35,138 nucleotides of DNA from the NCBI GenBank assembly GCA_964431735.1, contig CAYSLJ010000073.1, positions 1 to 35,138 of the forward strand, given 5' to 3'. The notes under the pieces are model-generated. The model saw only the letters and a program-made list of their open reading frames with translations. It had not been told where the DNA came from and did no database searches. Made by a program: the position numbers and the translations under genes. Shown in pieces: positions 9,102-16,384 of this stretch (its first letter is position 1; every line of letters starts with the position of its first letter). This DNA comes from CALARM01 sp964431735 (lineage in GTDB: Bacteria; Vulcanimicrobiota; SpSt-956; JAKJGF01).

Positions 9102-9501
9102 TATGTTTTATAGAAAAAAAACAGGAATGAGTTTTGCCGAGGTAATATTTGCTATAGGTATAGTTGCATCTGTACTTATAGTTTTAATAGGGGCACTTAC
9201 AGGAGGCCTCCAGGCCCTTCAGAAAGGAACTGGCTATACTGAAGCAACTGTGATTGCATCCAGGGTAATAGAAGAATACAGAGCACTTGATTATACCGCT
9301 ATACCTCTTTATGCTCAATCCAGTCCCGATGTGTTTATTGACAGCAGTTTTACCGTATCTACAGTGGTTGAAGAGGTAGTTCATGCTCCGACTTCATATA
9401 AATGTAAAAAAGTAATAGTCAATGTAACAAGAGGTGCTGACGGAATAAAGGCAAAATCAATAGATGTTTTGATGGAAACTTTTTTAATTGATAGAAATTA
9501 A
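9091..9501 (+). CDS. GspI/PilV-like minor pseudopilin, cassette copy 2
   Basis: A 136-residue protein from ATG 9091, overlapping the stop of the PilX-like gene by 11 bp (ATGAATTTTGA). The leader runs through RKKTG, with cleavage expected before MSFAEVIFAIGIV and Glu at mature +5. The region just after the helix (GALTGGLQALQKGTGYTEATVIASRVIEEY) parallels copy 1 (GTLTTGLEALQKSINYTQANIIAQRIIENY; positions 9190-9280). ATG 9103 is an alternative start giving a shorter leader. It is the last gene of the cassette. Confidence 0.8.
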   Translation: MNFDMFYRKKTGMSFAEVIFAIGIVASVLIVLIGALTGGLQALQKGTGYTEATVIASRVIEEYRALDYTAIPLYAQSSPDVFIDSSFTVSTVVEEVVHAPTSYKCKKVIVNVTRGADGIKAKSIDVLMETFLIDRN

Positions 9502-9536
9502 TAACAGGATACCGAAAAATACCTGTTGTTATTAAT
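9497..9536 (+). terminator. Possible terminator after second cassette
   Basis: ATTAATAACAGG (9497-9508) can pair, with a bulge, to CCTGTTGTTATTAAT (9522-9536). There is no clear T tract, so it may only stabilise the mRNA end. The stem sequence resembles the hairpin at 10593-10624. Confidence 0.4.
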
Positions 9537-9611
9537 CGTAATTCTCAGATTGGCCGGCAAATTTTATCCACCTTTTTCAGTAAAAGTGAATTCAGCAGGT
9601 AATAAATAAAA

Positions 9612-10367
9612 ATGTCTGTTTACAGTATTTCTATGAAAAAGCTTATTCGTCGCATTATTATTATCTGTCTTATTTTTGAGATTTTTTTAATATTTACAGA
9701 TATCTTTATCGCTTCCAATATGTTTATACTTATTCCGGTAAAATCATTTCGAAAGATCTTTAATATTACAGGTGAACATTCTCTTGCCAACTTTTTTTCA
9801 TCCATACAGACCTTTTGTATCGGTATAACACTGTTATGTATCTGTTTCTTTATAAAAGCAGAGAACCAGAAAAAAGGTATTATATGGTTTTTCTACGGCA
9901 TATTTTTTATGTGTATTGCCATAGACGATGGCATTGCATTTCACGAAAGTATAGGAGATTGGATCAGTTACTGGATAAATACGCACGATTCTCCTGTTGC
10001 AGAGTTAATGTCTCTATATCCGTCTTACCGGTGGCATATAACTGTTGGGCCTTTCCTGTTACTTGCAGGTCTTTTTATGCTATATTTTTTATGGCATGAA
10101 TTAAAAGGCCTTAAGGTGAGAAGAATTTTATTTGTTGCATTGTTATGTGTTATAAGTGCAGAGATGTTAGATTATCTGGATGGTATGGGGAAACCCGTTC
10201 TTCTGCTACAGGATCTGTTTCACGTTAATTCTGTTATAATTATTCACCTGATGAGACTTTTTGAGGAATATCTGGAGATGTTATCAATGACATTGCTGTG
10301 GTATGTTTTTTTAAATTATCTGTCTCATTCTGCAGATGGAAAAACTATTACTTTTACCGGGGAATAA
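9612..10367 (+). CDS. Six-helix membrane protein of unknown function
   Basis: A 251-residue hydrophobic protein with about six membrane helices, starting near residues 10, 60, 92, 135, 170 and 205. Polar residues inside or beside helices stand out: IDDGIAFHE after the third and RLFEEYLEM near the sixth. A similar pairing of an acidic-acidic...HE motif with EE..EM is seen in uncharacterised bacterial membrane proteins, and could bind a metal or proton. I do not recognise a named family. No SD is convincing; ATG 9633 (MKKLIRR) is an alternative start. It stands alone between two hairpins, with no operon partner. Confidence 0.6.
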   Translation: MSVYSISMKKLIRRIIIICLIFEIFLIFTDIFIASNMFILIPVKSFRKIFNITGEHSLANFFSSIQTFCIGITLLCICFFIKAENQKKGIIWFFYGIFFMCIAIDDGIAFHESIGDWISYWINTHDSPVAELMSLYPSYRWHITVGPFLLLAGLFMLYFLWHELKGLKVRRILFVALLCVISAEMLDYLDGMGKPVLLLQDLFHVNSVIIIHLMRLFEEYLEMLSMTLLWYVFLNYLSHSADGKTITFTGE

Positions 10368-10412
10368 TTTAAGAGCATAGGAAATTTCATTTTTTATGGC
10401 CTGAAATAAAGA

Positions 10413-10455
10413 TTTAGATAAAAATTAAGTAAAGGCAGTTTATCTAAATAATTTA
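10413..10455 (+). terminator. Terminator of membrane-protein gene
   Basis: TTTAGATAAA (10413-10422) pairs perfectly with TTTATCTAAA (10439-10448) around a 16-nt loop, followed by TAATTTATT. It is AT-rich and so moderately convincing. Confidence 0.5.
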
Positions 10456-10488
10456 TTAAAATCTGATGGATTTTTTTAACTGGCAGAA

Positions 10489-10595
10489 ATTATAGTGTAG
10501 TTCACAACAAATTACAGATAATCCTCGCGTCACGCGTCACGCGTTACGCGTCACGAAGCACTTAATTTCTAATAAGTTATGAAACTAACTATAAT
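10489..10595. mobile_element. Small inverted-repeat element with heptamer core (type A, copy 1)
   Basis: The ends are inverted repeats: ATTATAGTGTAGTTCACAAC (10489-10508) against the reverse complement of 10576-10595 (ATTATAGTTAGTTTCATAAC), about 16 of 20 matching. The centre (10523-10555) is CCTCG followed by CGTCACG, CGTCACG, CGTTACG, CGTCACG. It has no coding capacity. A related half copy in the opposite orientation lies beyond the superoxide reductase gene at 11043-11111. Confidence 0.65.
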
Positions 10596-10624
10596 AACAA
10601 CAGGTCAAAAAACCTGTTGTTATT
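10593..10624 (-). terminator. Terminator hairpin of superoxide reductase gene
   Basis: AATAACAACAGGT (10593-10605) pairs perfectly over 13 bp with 10612-10624 around a 6-nt loop. It lies 4 bp past the stop of the minus-strand gene. The better T run is on the plus side, so it may act in both directions. Confidence 0.6.
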
Positions 10625-10628
10625 AATT

Positions 10629-10973
10629 TTATAATTCTATGCTGTTTTCCCATACTCCGTGAAGGTTACAGTATTCCAGAGCAATAAGGCTCCTGAACTG
10701 ATCCTTTTTAATACATATATGGGCACATGGTTCCGATACGACAGGTGCAAGGTCTGCACTCAGGAGATGAACCAGCTGGCCGTTTTCCTTTACTCCGTAA
10801 AGCTGAATCCATGCAATATGATGTTCCACCGTATTTGGATGTTTTACTTCCTTGCCGACAATAACGGTTATTTCCGTCTCATTACAACCGGCACAGTGTT
10901 TCACTTCAATAAAGGGAACATGTTTTTCTTTTCCTTCTTTGTCTGCACCTTTTATTAATTCTCCGAATTTCAT
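10629..10973 (-). CDS. Superoxide reductase (neelaredoxin/desulfoferrodoxin iron-centre domain)
   Basis: A 114-residue protein matching the catalytic iron domain of superoxide reductase, which reduces superoxide to peroxide without making oxygen. The expected iron ligands are present: His in EKHVPFIEV, His in KEVKHPNTVEHHIAWI (two), and the Cys and His of EYCNLHGVWEN. The Glu before the first His, seen in many of these enzymes, is also present. No N-terminal desulforedoxin domain is present, so it is the short neelaredoxin-like class. It is cytoplasmic. An SD (GGGAGGC) precedes the ATG, and a consensus promoter lies upstream. The protein argues for an anaerobe or microaerophile. Heptamer-cored repeats flank the gene in opposite orientations. 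Confidence 0.9.
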   Translation of the reverse strand: MKFGELIKGADKEGKEKHVPFIEVKHCAGCNETEITVIVGKEVKHPNTVEHHIAWIQLYGVKENGQLVHLLSADLAPVVSEPCAHICIKKDQFRSLIALEYCNLHGVWENSIEL

Positions 10974-11010
10974 ATCTATATCGCCTCCCGTTTAAAATGT
11001 TATAGTTTAA

Positions 11011-11039
11011 ATTTTACAGCTATGCTTTTTCTATGTCAA
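11011..11039 (-). promoter_or_regulatory. Promoter of superoxide reductase gene
   Basis: On the minus strand TTGACA (11034-11039) is separated by 17 bp from TAAAAT (11011-11016). It is a near-consensus sigma70 promoter 37 bp upstream of the start codon. Confidence 0.8.
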
Positions 11040-11042
11040 GTA

Positions 11043-11111
11043 TTTATAGTGTATTTCATAATTTATTAGAATTTAGGGTTTCGTGACGCGTAACGCGTAA
11101 CGCGTGACGGG
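11043..11111. repeat. Half copy of type A element with CGTNACG array
   Basis: TTTATAGTGTATTTCATAA and the following TTATTAGAATTTAG match the reverse complement of the right half of the element at 10489-10595. They are followed by CGTGACG, CGTAACG, CGTAACG, CGTGACG (11082-11109). The far arm is missing. Confidence 0.6.
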
Positions 11112-11128
11112 TTTAATCCCTGCGGATC

Positions 11129-11153
11129 ACGGATTACGCTTTACGTATTACGA
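11129..11153. repeat. Degenerate heptamer repeat
   Basis: ACGGAT is followed by TACGCTT, TACGTAT and TACGAGG with 7-bp period. It adjoins the CGTNACG array and ends 13 bp before the toxin-antitoxin promoter. Confidence 0.5.
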
Positions 11154-11165
11154 GGTCATTATGTA

Positions 11166-11194
11166 TTGACAATGCATTTATTTATATGTATTAT
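11166..11194 (+). promoter_or_regulatory. Promoter of toxin-antitoxin operon
   Basis: TTGACA (11166-11171), 17 bp, TATTAT (11189-11194). The spacer and -10 are rich in short palindromes (ATGCAT), where the antitoxin could bind; that is inferred from family behaviour. Confidence 0.75.
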
Positions 11195-11214
11195 TTATTC
11201 AGAGGTGATAATAT

Positions 11215-11448
11215 ATGGTTAGATTAAATATTACTCTTTCTGAAGAAATTTATGAAAAACTTTCCCGGATGGCAGGAGAAAGAAAAAAAAGTTATTATAT
11301 TTCCAGGGCTTTAGAGGAAAGATTTCAAAGAGAAGAAGAAGCTTTTCTGGAAAAACTCCTTAAAGAAGGATATTCTTCTACAAGAAAAGAGGATAATAAT
11401 ATTAATAAGGAATGGGAGGCTATTACCCTTGAAGACTGGAAGGATTGA
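11215..11448 (+). CDS. Ribbon-helix-helix antitoxin (MazE-like)
   Basis: A 77-residue protein. The N-terminus MVRLNITLSEEIYEKLSRMAG is typical of a ribbon-helix-helix DNA-binding domain (11215-11277), with a strand followed by two helices. The C-terminus is acidic and Trp-containing (EWEAITLEDWKD), the usual disordered toxin-wrapping tail. SD AGAGGTGAT stands 6 bp before ATG. It overlaps the downstream MazF/PemK-type toxin by 20 bp, the usual coupled order. By family behaviour it should neutralise the toxin and repress its own promoter. Confidence 0.85.
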   Translation: MVRLNITLSEEIYEKLSRMAGERKKSYYISRALEERFQREEEAFLEKLLKEGYSSTRKEDNNINKEWEAITLEDWKD

Positions 11449-11788
11449 TTTCCCTCTGAGGGGATCTGTATGGCTCATTTCTCTGGAACCAGTAGTGGGA
11501 GCAGAAATAGGCATGACCAGACCTGCTGTGATAATATCAAATGATATTAATAACAGATATTCGGATACAATAACCGTTGTTCCTGTTACTTCAAATACTG
11601 ATAGAATTTATCCTTTCGAGGTGAAAATTTCCGGCGGTTCCTGTGGCTTAAACCTGGACTCTAAAGTTAAAGCAAATCAGATCAGAACTGTAGATAAGAA
11701 AAGACTGGTTAAAATGCTCGGTCTTTTATCTGATGACATACTGGTTCAACTGGAAAATGCAGTGAAAATACATCTATCTTTTAAATAA
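11429..11788 (+). CDS. mazF: MazF/PemK-family endoribonuclease toxin
   Basis: A 119-residue protein of normal MazF length. It carries the family's N-terminal strand and loop (RGSVWLISLEPVVGAEIG), the RPAVIISND segment with the conserved Arg-Pro, and VVPVTS, which together form the PemK/MazF fold. The family cleaves mRNA at short sequences. TTG 11429 is the best start: GGGAGG at 11414-11419 is correctly spaced, no ATG occurs before the conserved RGSVW, and the overlap with the antitoxin gives coupling. An alternative is a slightly later non-ATG start. Confidence 0.9.
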   Translation: MKTGRIDFPLRGSVWLISLEPVVGAEIGMTRPAVIISNDINNRYSDTITVVPVTSNTDRIYPFEVKISGGSCGLNLDSKVKANQIRTVDKKRLVKMLGLLSDDILVQLENAVKIHLSFK

Positions 11789-11794
11789 AAGGAA

Positions 11795-11882
11795 AAAGAT
11801 ATGCAAGTTCAAGTTGCTGCAATAAATGTGCAATGAGGATAATCACCGCGTATGTAAGCAACTTCTGTTATGGCATATCTTT
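11795..11882. other. Nested inverted repeats between toxin gene and methyltransferase
   Basis: AAAGATATGC (11795-11804) pairs perfectly with GCATATCTTT (11873-11882). Inside it AAGTTGCT (11811-11818) pairs with AGCAACTT (11857-11864). Two perfect, correctly nested stems enclose about 40 nt. It lies between convergent genes, so a structured 3' end or small RNA is possible; it may also be a degenerate mobile repeat. Confidence 0.5.
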
Positions 11883-11905
11883 ATTACAAGATATAATAAA
11901 AATTA

Positions 11906-12595
11906 CTAAAAGTCAAGTTTTTTGTATATTACATTGAATCTGAAGTCATTATATCCGTAATGATTGATTTCCTGGGTAAATATTTCTATGGAAAAATAAT
12001 ATAAATCAGGTTTTAAAAACCACTGCCTGTCATAATAAAGATGGTCAAGGCCATCGTATTTTTTCTTATATTCCTCTTCACCGAGATTGTCTCTTTTGGC
12101 CTTCTCTATATTATCTTTAAAATTAATATCTGCAACATCCAGTATGGCAAGGGCTTTTCTTGCTTTAAATAACATTTTTTTTAATACTGTTTCTGCATAA
12201 TCATAAGAAGGGAAATAAAAAAAAGCGCTGTTTGAAAGAACTATGTCATATTTTATATCTGTGTCAATATTTATGGCTTCACTGCAGGTGAATTTTCCAT
12301 CGGCCATAACGGATTTAGCAGTATTTATCAGATTTTCTGAATAATCAATACCTCCGACTTTATGACCTTTTTCATAAAAAGGATATAAAAAGGCACCGCT
12401 TCCGCACCCTGTTTCATATATACTGTCAGACCCGGTTATATTGATTTTTTTACTTATAAATTCTGTATAAATCAGCCAGTCTTCACAGGTAATTTTCCCG
12501 GTTTCACTGTCAAATCCATCGAGTTTAATAAGTTTCTCCAGATTTATTAAACCTTCTATATGCCTTTGATTCCATATATCTTTCCATTTATTCAT
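11906..12595 (-). CDS. Class I SAM-dependent methyltransferase
   Basis: A 229-residue protein with the SAM-binding motif I YETGCGSGAFLYPF (residues about 61-74), the acidic end of strand 2 (GGIDYSENL) and motif post-II/IV (YDIVLSNSAFFYF). This is the usual Rossmann methyltransferase pattern. The substrate is not evident. It begins 2 bp after the stop of the nucleotidyltransferase-aminotransferase gene (TAACTATG), so it is translated with it. In that context it may methylate an amino headgroup, as in phosphocholine-type pathways; this is inference. No signal peptide, so it is cytoplasmic. Confidence 0.85.
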   Translation of the reverse strand: MNKWKDIWNQRHIEGLINLEKLIKLDGFDSETGKITCEDWLIYTEFISKKINITGSDSIYETGCGSGAFLYPFYEKGHKVGGIDYSENLINTAKSVMADGKFTCSEAINIDTDIKYDIVLSNSAFFYFPSYDYAETVLKKMLFKARKALAILDVADINFKDNIEKAKRDNLGEEEYKKKYDGLDHLYYDRQWFLKPDLYYFSIEIFTQEINHYGYNDFRFNVIYKKLDF

Positions 12596-12597
12596 AG

Positions 12598-14472
12598 TTA
12601 TGTTCCATCTGTATTACCTGTTCCGTCCAGCAATTGAAGGCCCAGGGACAAATGTTTACCGCTCATTTCCGTTCTTTTCGTATTAAACATATATTCCTTT
12701 ATGCCTTTAACAAGTATTCTGTTTAATTCTGGAGTTCTTACGCTTACTCTGAAATAATTTTTCTCCGATACACCCTGCTTATTTATGACCTTTATGAGTA
12801 TATTGTATTTTATAAAGAGATATTTTTGAAGTGCTTTAACATGTCCCTTCGGTAATCTGCATAAAAGAAAATTTGTCCCTGACGGGCCTGTTATATAAAC
12901 AGATGTTTTCTCTAAAGATTTCCTTAAATGTTTTCTGTTTTCCCTGATTTTTCTGATTGAATTATAATAATCATCTTTATATTTACCGATTCTGTCCAGG
13001 AAGAATTCTGCAAAAGAATTTATATTCCATACAGGAAGATTTTCTCCGAGTTTTTTTATTATTTCTTTATTACAGGTAATGGCACAGCCAAGCCTTATGC
13101 CGGGTATGCCGTATTCTTTCCCGAAGCTTTTGACTATTATTAAATTTTTATAGTTTTTATAAAGTCCTGTAATACTTTCACTCTCTTTTGCAAAATTTAT
13201 AAATGATTCATCTATTACTATATATTCGACAGATGTTTCCGTAAGAAGTCTTATTATATCTTTTCTGGATATAATTAACCCTGTAGGATTATTCGGATTT
13301 ACAAGTATAATCTGCCTGACCTGTTCTTTTTCCGCAGTGGCAATTAATCTCTCAATATTTACTGCAAAATTATCATCTTCTGTGGAAAAATAAATTGAAT
13401 TATATTCTTCCTTTACATATTCTCCGAATGTCGGCAGAGGAACAAGACTTTTTCCGGAGCCAAAACATTTAAATAATTCCTTAATTATCTGGCATGACCC
13501 GTTACCTAAAACTACATGTTCTCCTTCAACTTCAAAGGGCAGGATTTTCCTTGCTTTGTCAATGAGTATTCTGTCATTTGACGGATAACAGGCAATAAGG
13601 TTTTTTGTGTAATTTTTTATTTCTTCTATAAATTCATCAGAAGGAAAATAATCATTGTAAAGGAGATTAAAATCATGGAATTTATAATTCCAGTAACCTC
13701 CGAAAGATTTTGATAAATAATCTATTTTTTCATCAGATGATGAAAAGAGATATCTTGCAATACGCAGGTCTTCCATATCATCTATTTCATACCATGATTT
13801 ACTCTGTACCTGTCTGGCATATATGTCCTGTTTCCCGATAAAAACAAGGAGTTTTAATATGATCTCATAATAGCTGTTTTTACTCTGTGTTTTCATATAT
13901 ATTTCCAATGTTGGCAGAAATATTTCTCTGAAGAAATTTTTGTTGAAATGATATAAATTTAACGTCTTATAAAGCCCGTTCAGTTTTGCATGTCTTTTCT
14001 GGGTAATTATATTTGTTATTCTGTCGTTGGAATCTATTTCAAGGGCTGTTCCTTCCATATAACTTTCGTAGTTATCCACAATGGCTATATTTTTATCTGT
14101 ATTGAAGAGATCTTCTATGATTATGTGGTCGAAATATACATCACTTTCGAATAAAATCAGATCATGTGTTATAAATTCACCTGCAAGCCACAGAGAATAG
14201 ATGTTATTTGTTTCTTCGAATATTTCATTTTCTATATAGTTTATATGCAGTTCTTTATATTTACCGGCAAGTCTTTCTATGATATCTTCTTTTTTATATC
14301 CCACTACAATATGAATTTTATTTATCTGTTCACTGTAAGGTATGAGACTGTCCAGAATATTTTCTATTATGGCTCTGTTATTCACCTCAACAAGGCATTT
14401 AGGCATTTCCATTGTATAGGGGAGAAGCCTTTTACCTATACCTGCAGCAAGGATTACTATGTCTTTTTTCAT
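12598..14472 (-). CDS. Fused sugar-phosphate-type nucleotidyltransferase and PLP aminotransferase
   Basis: A 624-residue two-domain enzyme. Residues 1-240 are a nucleotidyltransferase: VILAAGIGKRLLPYT is the NTP-binding loop, MPKCLVEVNN follows, and FESDVYFD carries the metal-binding Asp. Residues about 270-600 are a fold-type I aminotransferase of the HisC/CobD group: VNPNNPTGLI, VIDESFINFA and VKSFGKEYGIPGIRLG, whose SFGK holds the PLP Lys. SD AAAGGAGT precedes ATG. Fusions of this kind are known in aminoethylphosphonate pathways, where the aminotransferase makes the amine and a PntC-like domain activates it with CTP; LicC-like choline activation is related. No phosphoenolpyruvate mutase is in the window, so the substrate remains open. 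Confidence 0.85.
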   Translation of the reverse strand: MKKDIVILAAGIGKRLLPYTMEMPKCLVEVNNRAIIENILDSLIPYSEQINKIHIVVGYKKEDIIERLAGKYKELHINYIENEIFEETNNIYSLWLAGEFITHDLILFESDVYFDHIIIEDLFNTDKNIAIVDNYESYMEGTALEIDSNDRITNIITQKRHAKLNGLYKTLNLYHFNKNFFREIFLPTLEIYMKTQSKNSYYEIILKLLVFIGKQDIYARQVQSKSWYEIDDMEDLRIARYLFSSSDEKIDYLSKSFGGYWNYKFHDFNLLYNDYFPSDEFIEEIKNYTKNLIACYPSNDRILIDKARKILPFEVEGEHVVLGNGSCQIIKELFKCFGSGKSLVPLPTFGEYVKEEYNSIYFSTEDDNFAVNIERLIATAEKEQVRQIILVNPNNPTGLIISRKDIIRLLTETSVEYIVIDESFINFAKESESITGLYKNYKNLIIVKSFGKEYGIPGIRLGCAITCNKEIIKKLGENLPVWNINSFAEFFLDRIGKYKDDYYNSIRKIRENRKHLRKSLEKTSVYITGPSGTNFLLCRLPKGHVKALQKYLFIKYNILIKVINKQGVSEKNYFRVSVRTPELNRILVKGIKEYMFNTKRTEMSGKHLSLGLQLLDGTGNTDGT

Positions 14473-14496
14473 GGTTTTACTCCTTTATGTAAGAAT

Positions 14497-14533
14497 CGTA
14501 ACGCGTAACGCGTAACGCGTCACGCGTTACGCG
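14497..14533. repeat. CGTNACG heptamer array
   Basis: CGTAACG three times, then CGTCACG, CGTTACG and a final CG. The central base changes from A to C and T within the array. It lies just upstream of the fusion gene's SD. Confidence 0.85.
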
Positions 14534-14602
14534 GGTAGAATTATTACTACTGTGACAGTCGTTATTTATGTTCTCATTAGTAATGTGGCTGTATTTATAT
14601 CA

Positions 14603-14641
14603 TACGCATTACGCATTACGCATTACGCATTACGCATTACG
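14603..14641. repeat. TACGCAT heptamer array overlapping a gene end
   Basis: Five perfect copies of TACGCAT and a final TACG. This is a one-base variant of the CGTNACG family. The last 12 bases supply the final RNA residues and stop codon of the minus-strand gene at 14630-15622. Confidence 0.85.
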
Positions 14642-15622
14642 ATTCTTTAAAAATTCCGACAAAGCTTTATCTATGACTTTTATTGTTTCTTCTTTACTGA
14701 AATTGGTTTTATAGAATATTTTTTTTGCAGAGGCAGGGTACATTGCTTTTTTCAGTGCCATATCCAGTTCTGAAATATGAGACATTTTAACAGAATCATC
14801 CATGACAGGTGCAAAGAGGTGTGATGAAAGTTCAAGTAATTTAATCTTTTCCCATGACAGGTCTTTACCTTTAATGAAGATCACTTTTTTCTTCATATAA
14901 AGACCTTCCGTAAGAGGTGTCCCGTTACTTCCTATGACTACTTCGCTGGATTTTAATTTTTCAATCTTTTCCTCTGTTTTTTTAAGGAGAATAATGTTTT
15001 TGTTTTCTTTAAAGGCCCTGTCTAGTTTATCGAAATACAGTGAAAATGCTCCCGGATGGAGGCTTACATAACAGGTATATTCAGGTGATATATGTTCCAG
15101 GATTTCTACTGATAGCTCCATTTCTCCCCAGTCTGCCCAGTAGGAAGGGCACAGATAAATCTGATTTTTATTTACAGTACTTTCCCTGTAATATTCCAGT
15201 GCTTTTAAATATCCCACTTTTTTGATTTTTTTTTCTGTTTCCCTTCCTCCCCGTTTATATTCCTCTTCTTCCATGGGGTTTGTAGGCCATAACTGGGCAA
15301 AATCTCTCAAAGTCTTCAGTCTTATTTCAGTATTGGGACTGTATGTAAACCATCGTTTGGGAGAACATCCGTGTTCTATAAATATTTGCTTTATATCAAG
15401 TTTATTGAACATGGTATGTATGTCTATATGGGTAAGATCTGCCCAGAATGCTATATTTATCTGATTTTTCTTCTTAAGTTTTCCCATTTCCTCCCGCAGT
15501 TCCTCATCTTTTTTATTCAGGTGAATAAATTCTCCTCCGTAGTTATTCCTGAGAAAATCATACTGAGAATAGAGATATTCTTCTCTACCTGCAGGCAGTA
15601 TATAGGTGATGTGATATTTCAT
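14630..15622 (-). CDS. TagF/CDP-glycerol glycerophosphotransferase-like transferase
   Basis: A 330-residue protein with the look of the GT-B-like TagB/TagF family: an early FIEHGCSPKRWF segment, SLHPGAFSLYFDKL, and near the end VVIGSNGTPLTEGLYMKKKVIFI, which matches the conserved Ser/Glu region binding the CDP-alcohol phosphate. Such enzymes move a phospho-alcohol from a CDP carrier onto a glycan or lipid at the inner face of the membrane. It lies downstream of heptamer repeats with no good SD at its ATG. Next to a nucleotidyltransferase-aminotransferase and a methyltransferase, it is the natural acceptor of a CMP-activated headgroup. Its last residues come from a repeat array. A more distant glycosyltransferase role is possible. 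Confidence 0.65.
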   Translation of the reverse strand: MKYHITYILPAGREEYLYSQYDFLRNNYGGEFIHLNKKDEELREEMGKLKKKNQINIAFWADLTHIDIHTMFNKLDIKQIFIEHGCSPKRWFTYSPNTEIRLKTLRDFAQLWPTNPMEEEEYKRGGRETEKKIKKVGYLKALEYYRESTVNKNQIYLCPSYWADWGEMELSVEILEHISPEYTCYVSLHPGAFSLYFDKLDRAFKENKNIILLKKTEEKIEKLKSSEVVIGSNGTPLTEGLYMKKKVIFIKGKDLSWEKIKLLELSSHLFAPVMDDSVKMSHISELDMALKKAMYPASAKKIFYKTNFSKEETIKVIDKALSEFLKNRNA

Positions 15623-15634
15623 TATAATCGCTAT

Positions 15635-15662
15635 CAGCTTTCAGCTTTCAGCCGTCAGCTTT
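15635..15662. repeat. CAGCTTT heptamer array
   Basis: CAGCTTT, CAGCTTT, CAGCCGT, CAGCTTT with exact 7-bp period. The sequence is unrelated to CGTNACG. It lies just upstream of the TagF-like start. Confidence 0.75.
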
Positions 15663-15687
15663 TATTCTCCTGTTCATTGATGATATC

Positions 15688-15708
15688 CGTCACGCGTTAC
15701 GCGTTACG
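15688..15708. repeat. CGTNACG heptamer array
   Basis: CGTCACG, CGTTACG, CGTTACG. The stop codon of the lipoprotein gene (TAA, minus strand, 15704-15706) lies inside the last unit. Confidence 0.85.
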
Positions 15709-16357
15709 ATTTTATTAATTGAATGGACAGATTACCTTTGAGTTCTTTAACTCCTTTCGGAGAGGTGTTTTCCGTGTGGGTAATATCGAGACTGTTGTTT
15801 GAATCAGTATTTTCCAGACTTTTTCCTACATAGAATAAAGGTGGATTATATTCGCTGGAATTAAGAGTATTTCCAGTAGATTTTATTTTGCCGGGAACTT
15901 CAGGAAATTTATCTATGATATATTTATCCCCTTCTTTTTTTCCGGTAAAAGTAAATTCATATTCAGTTTTGTCCCACGAGAATCCTATTTTTGTTCCGTC
16001 TTCGAAAGATAGTTCTGCCACATCTTTTTTCGGAATTAAAATTTTGCCTTTCCCTGAAAGTGTGTTGTCTTTATATACTTCCATAGATACTTCTTTAAAT
16101 TCCATATCCCAGTTCATTTTTACAGGGAAATCTTCGAGAAGCATTTCATATTTGCCATTTCCGCTGCCTGTCCATGTTTCTATTTTTTCCTTAACCTCTG
16201 CCACTGCAGCAGGTGCAACTTCCGGTGTCTTCTCTTCTGTTACAGCAGCAGTTTTTTCTGCTACCGGAGACGGACTGGCAGGCTCTTCTGCCTTCTTCTG
16301 ACAACCAGTAGATAAAGCAATGATTAATATTAACAGTAACGGTAGTAATTTTTTCAT
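15704..16357 (-). CDS. Lipoprotein of unknown function
   Basis: A 217-residue protein. The signal peptide MKKLLPLLLILIIALSTGC carries a lipobox (LSTGC), so it should be lipidated and exported. A Pro/Ala/Glu-rich linker (residues 21-60) leads to a beta-rich domain of about 150 residues with alternating Trp, Lys and Glu strands (WTGSGNGKYEM, MNWDMEFKEV, GKILIPKKDV). I do not recognise the fold. SD GGGAGGA precedes ATG, and an extended -10 and a palindrome lie upstream. The stop codon falls within a heptamer repeat, so the last residues may have been altered by repeat insertion. Confidence 0.75.
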   Translation of the reverse strand: MKKLLPLLLILIIALSTGCQKKAEEPASPSPVAEKTAAVTEEKTPEVAPAAVAEVKEKIETWTGSGNGKYEMLLEDFPVKMNWDMEFKEVSMEVYKDNTLSGKGKILIPKKDVAELSFEDGTKIGFSWDKTEYEFTFTGKKEGDKYIIDKFPEVPGKIKSTGNTLNSSEYNPPLFYVGKSLENTDSNNSLDITHTENTSPKGVKELKGNLSIQLIKS

Positions 16358-16384
16358 AATTTTTTCCTCCCATTAATTTTTTTA

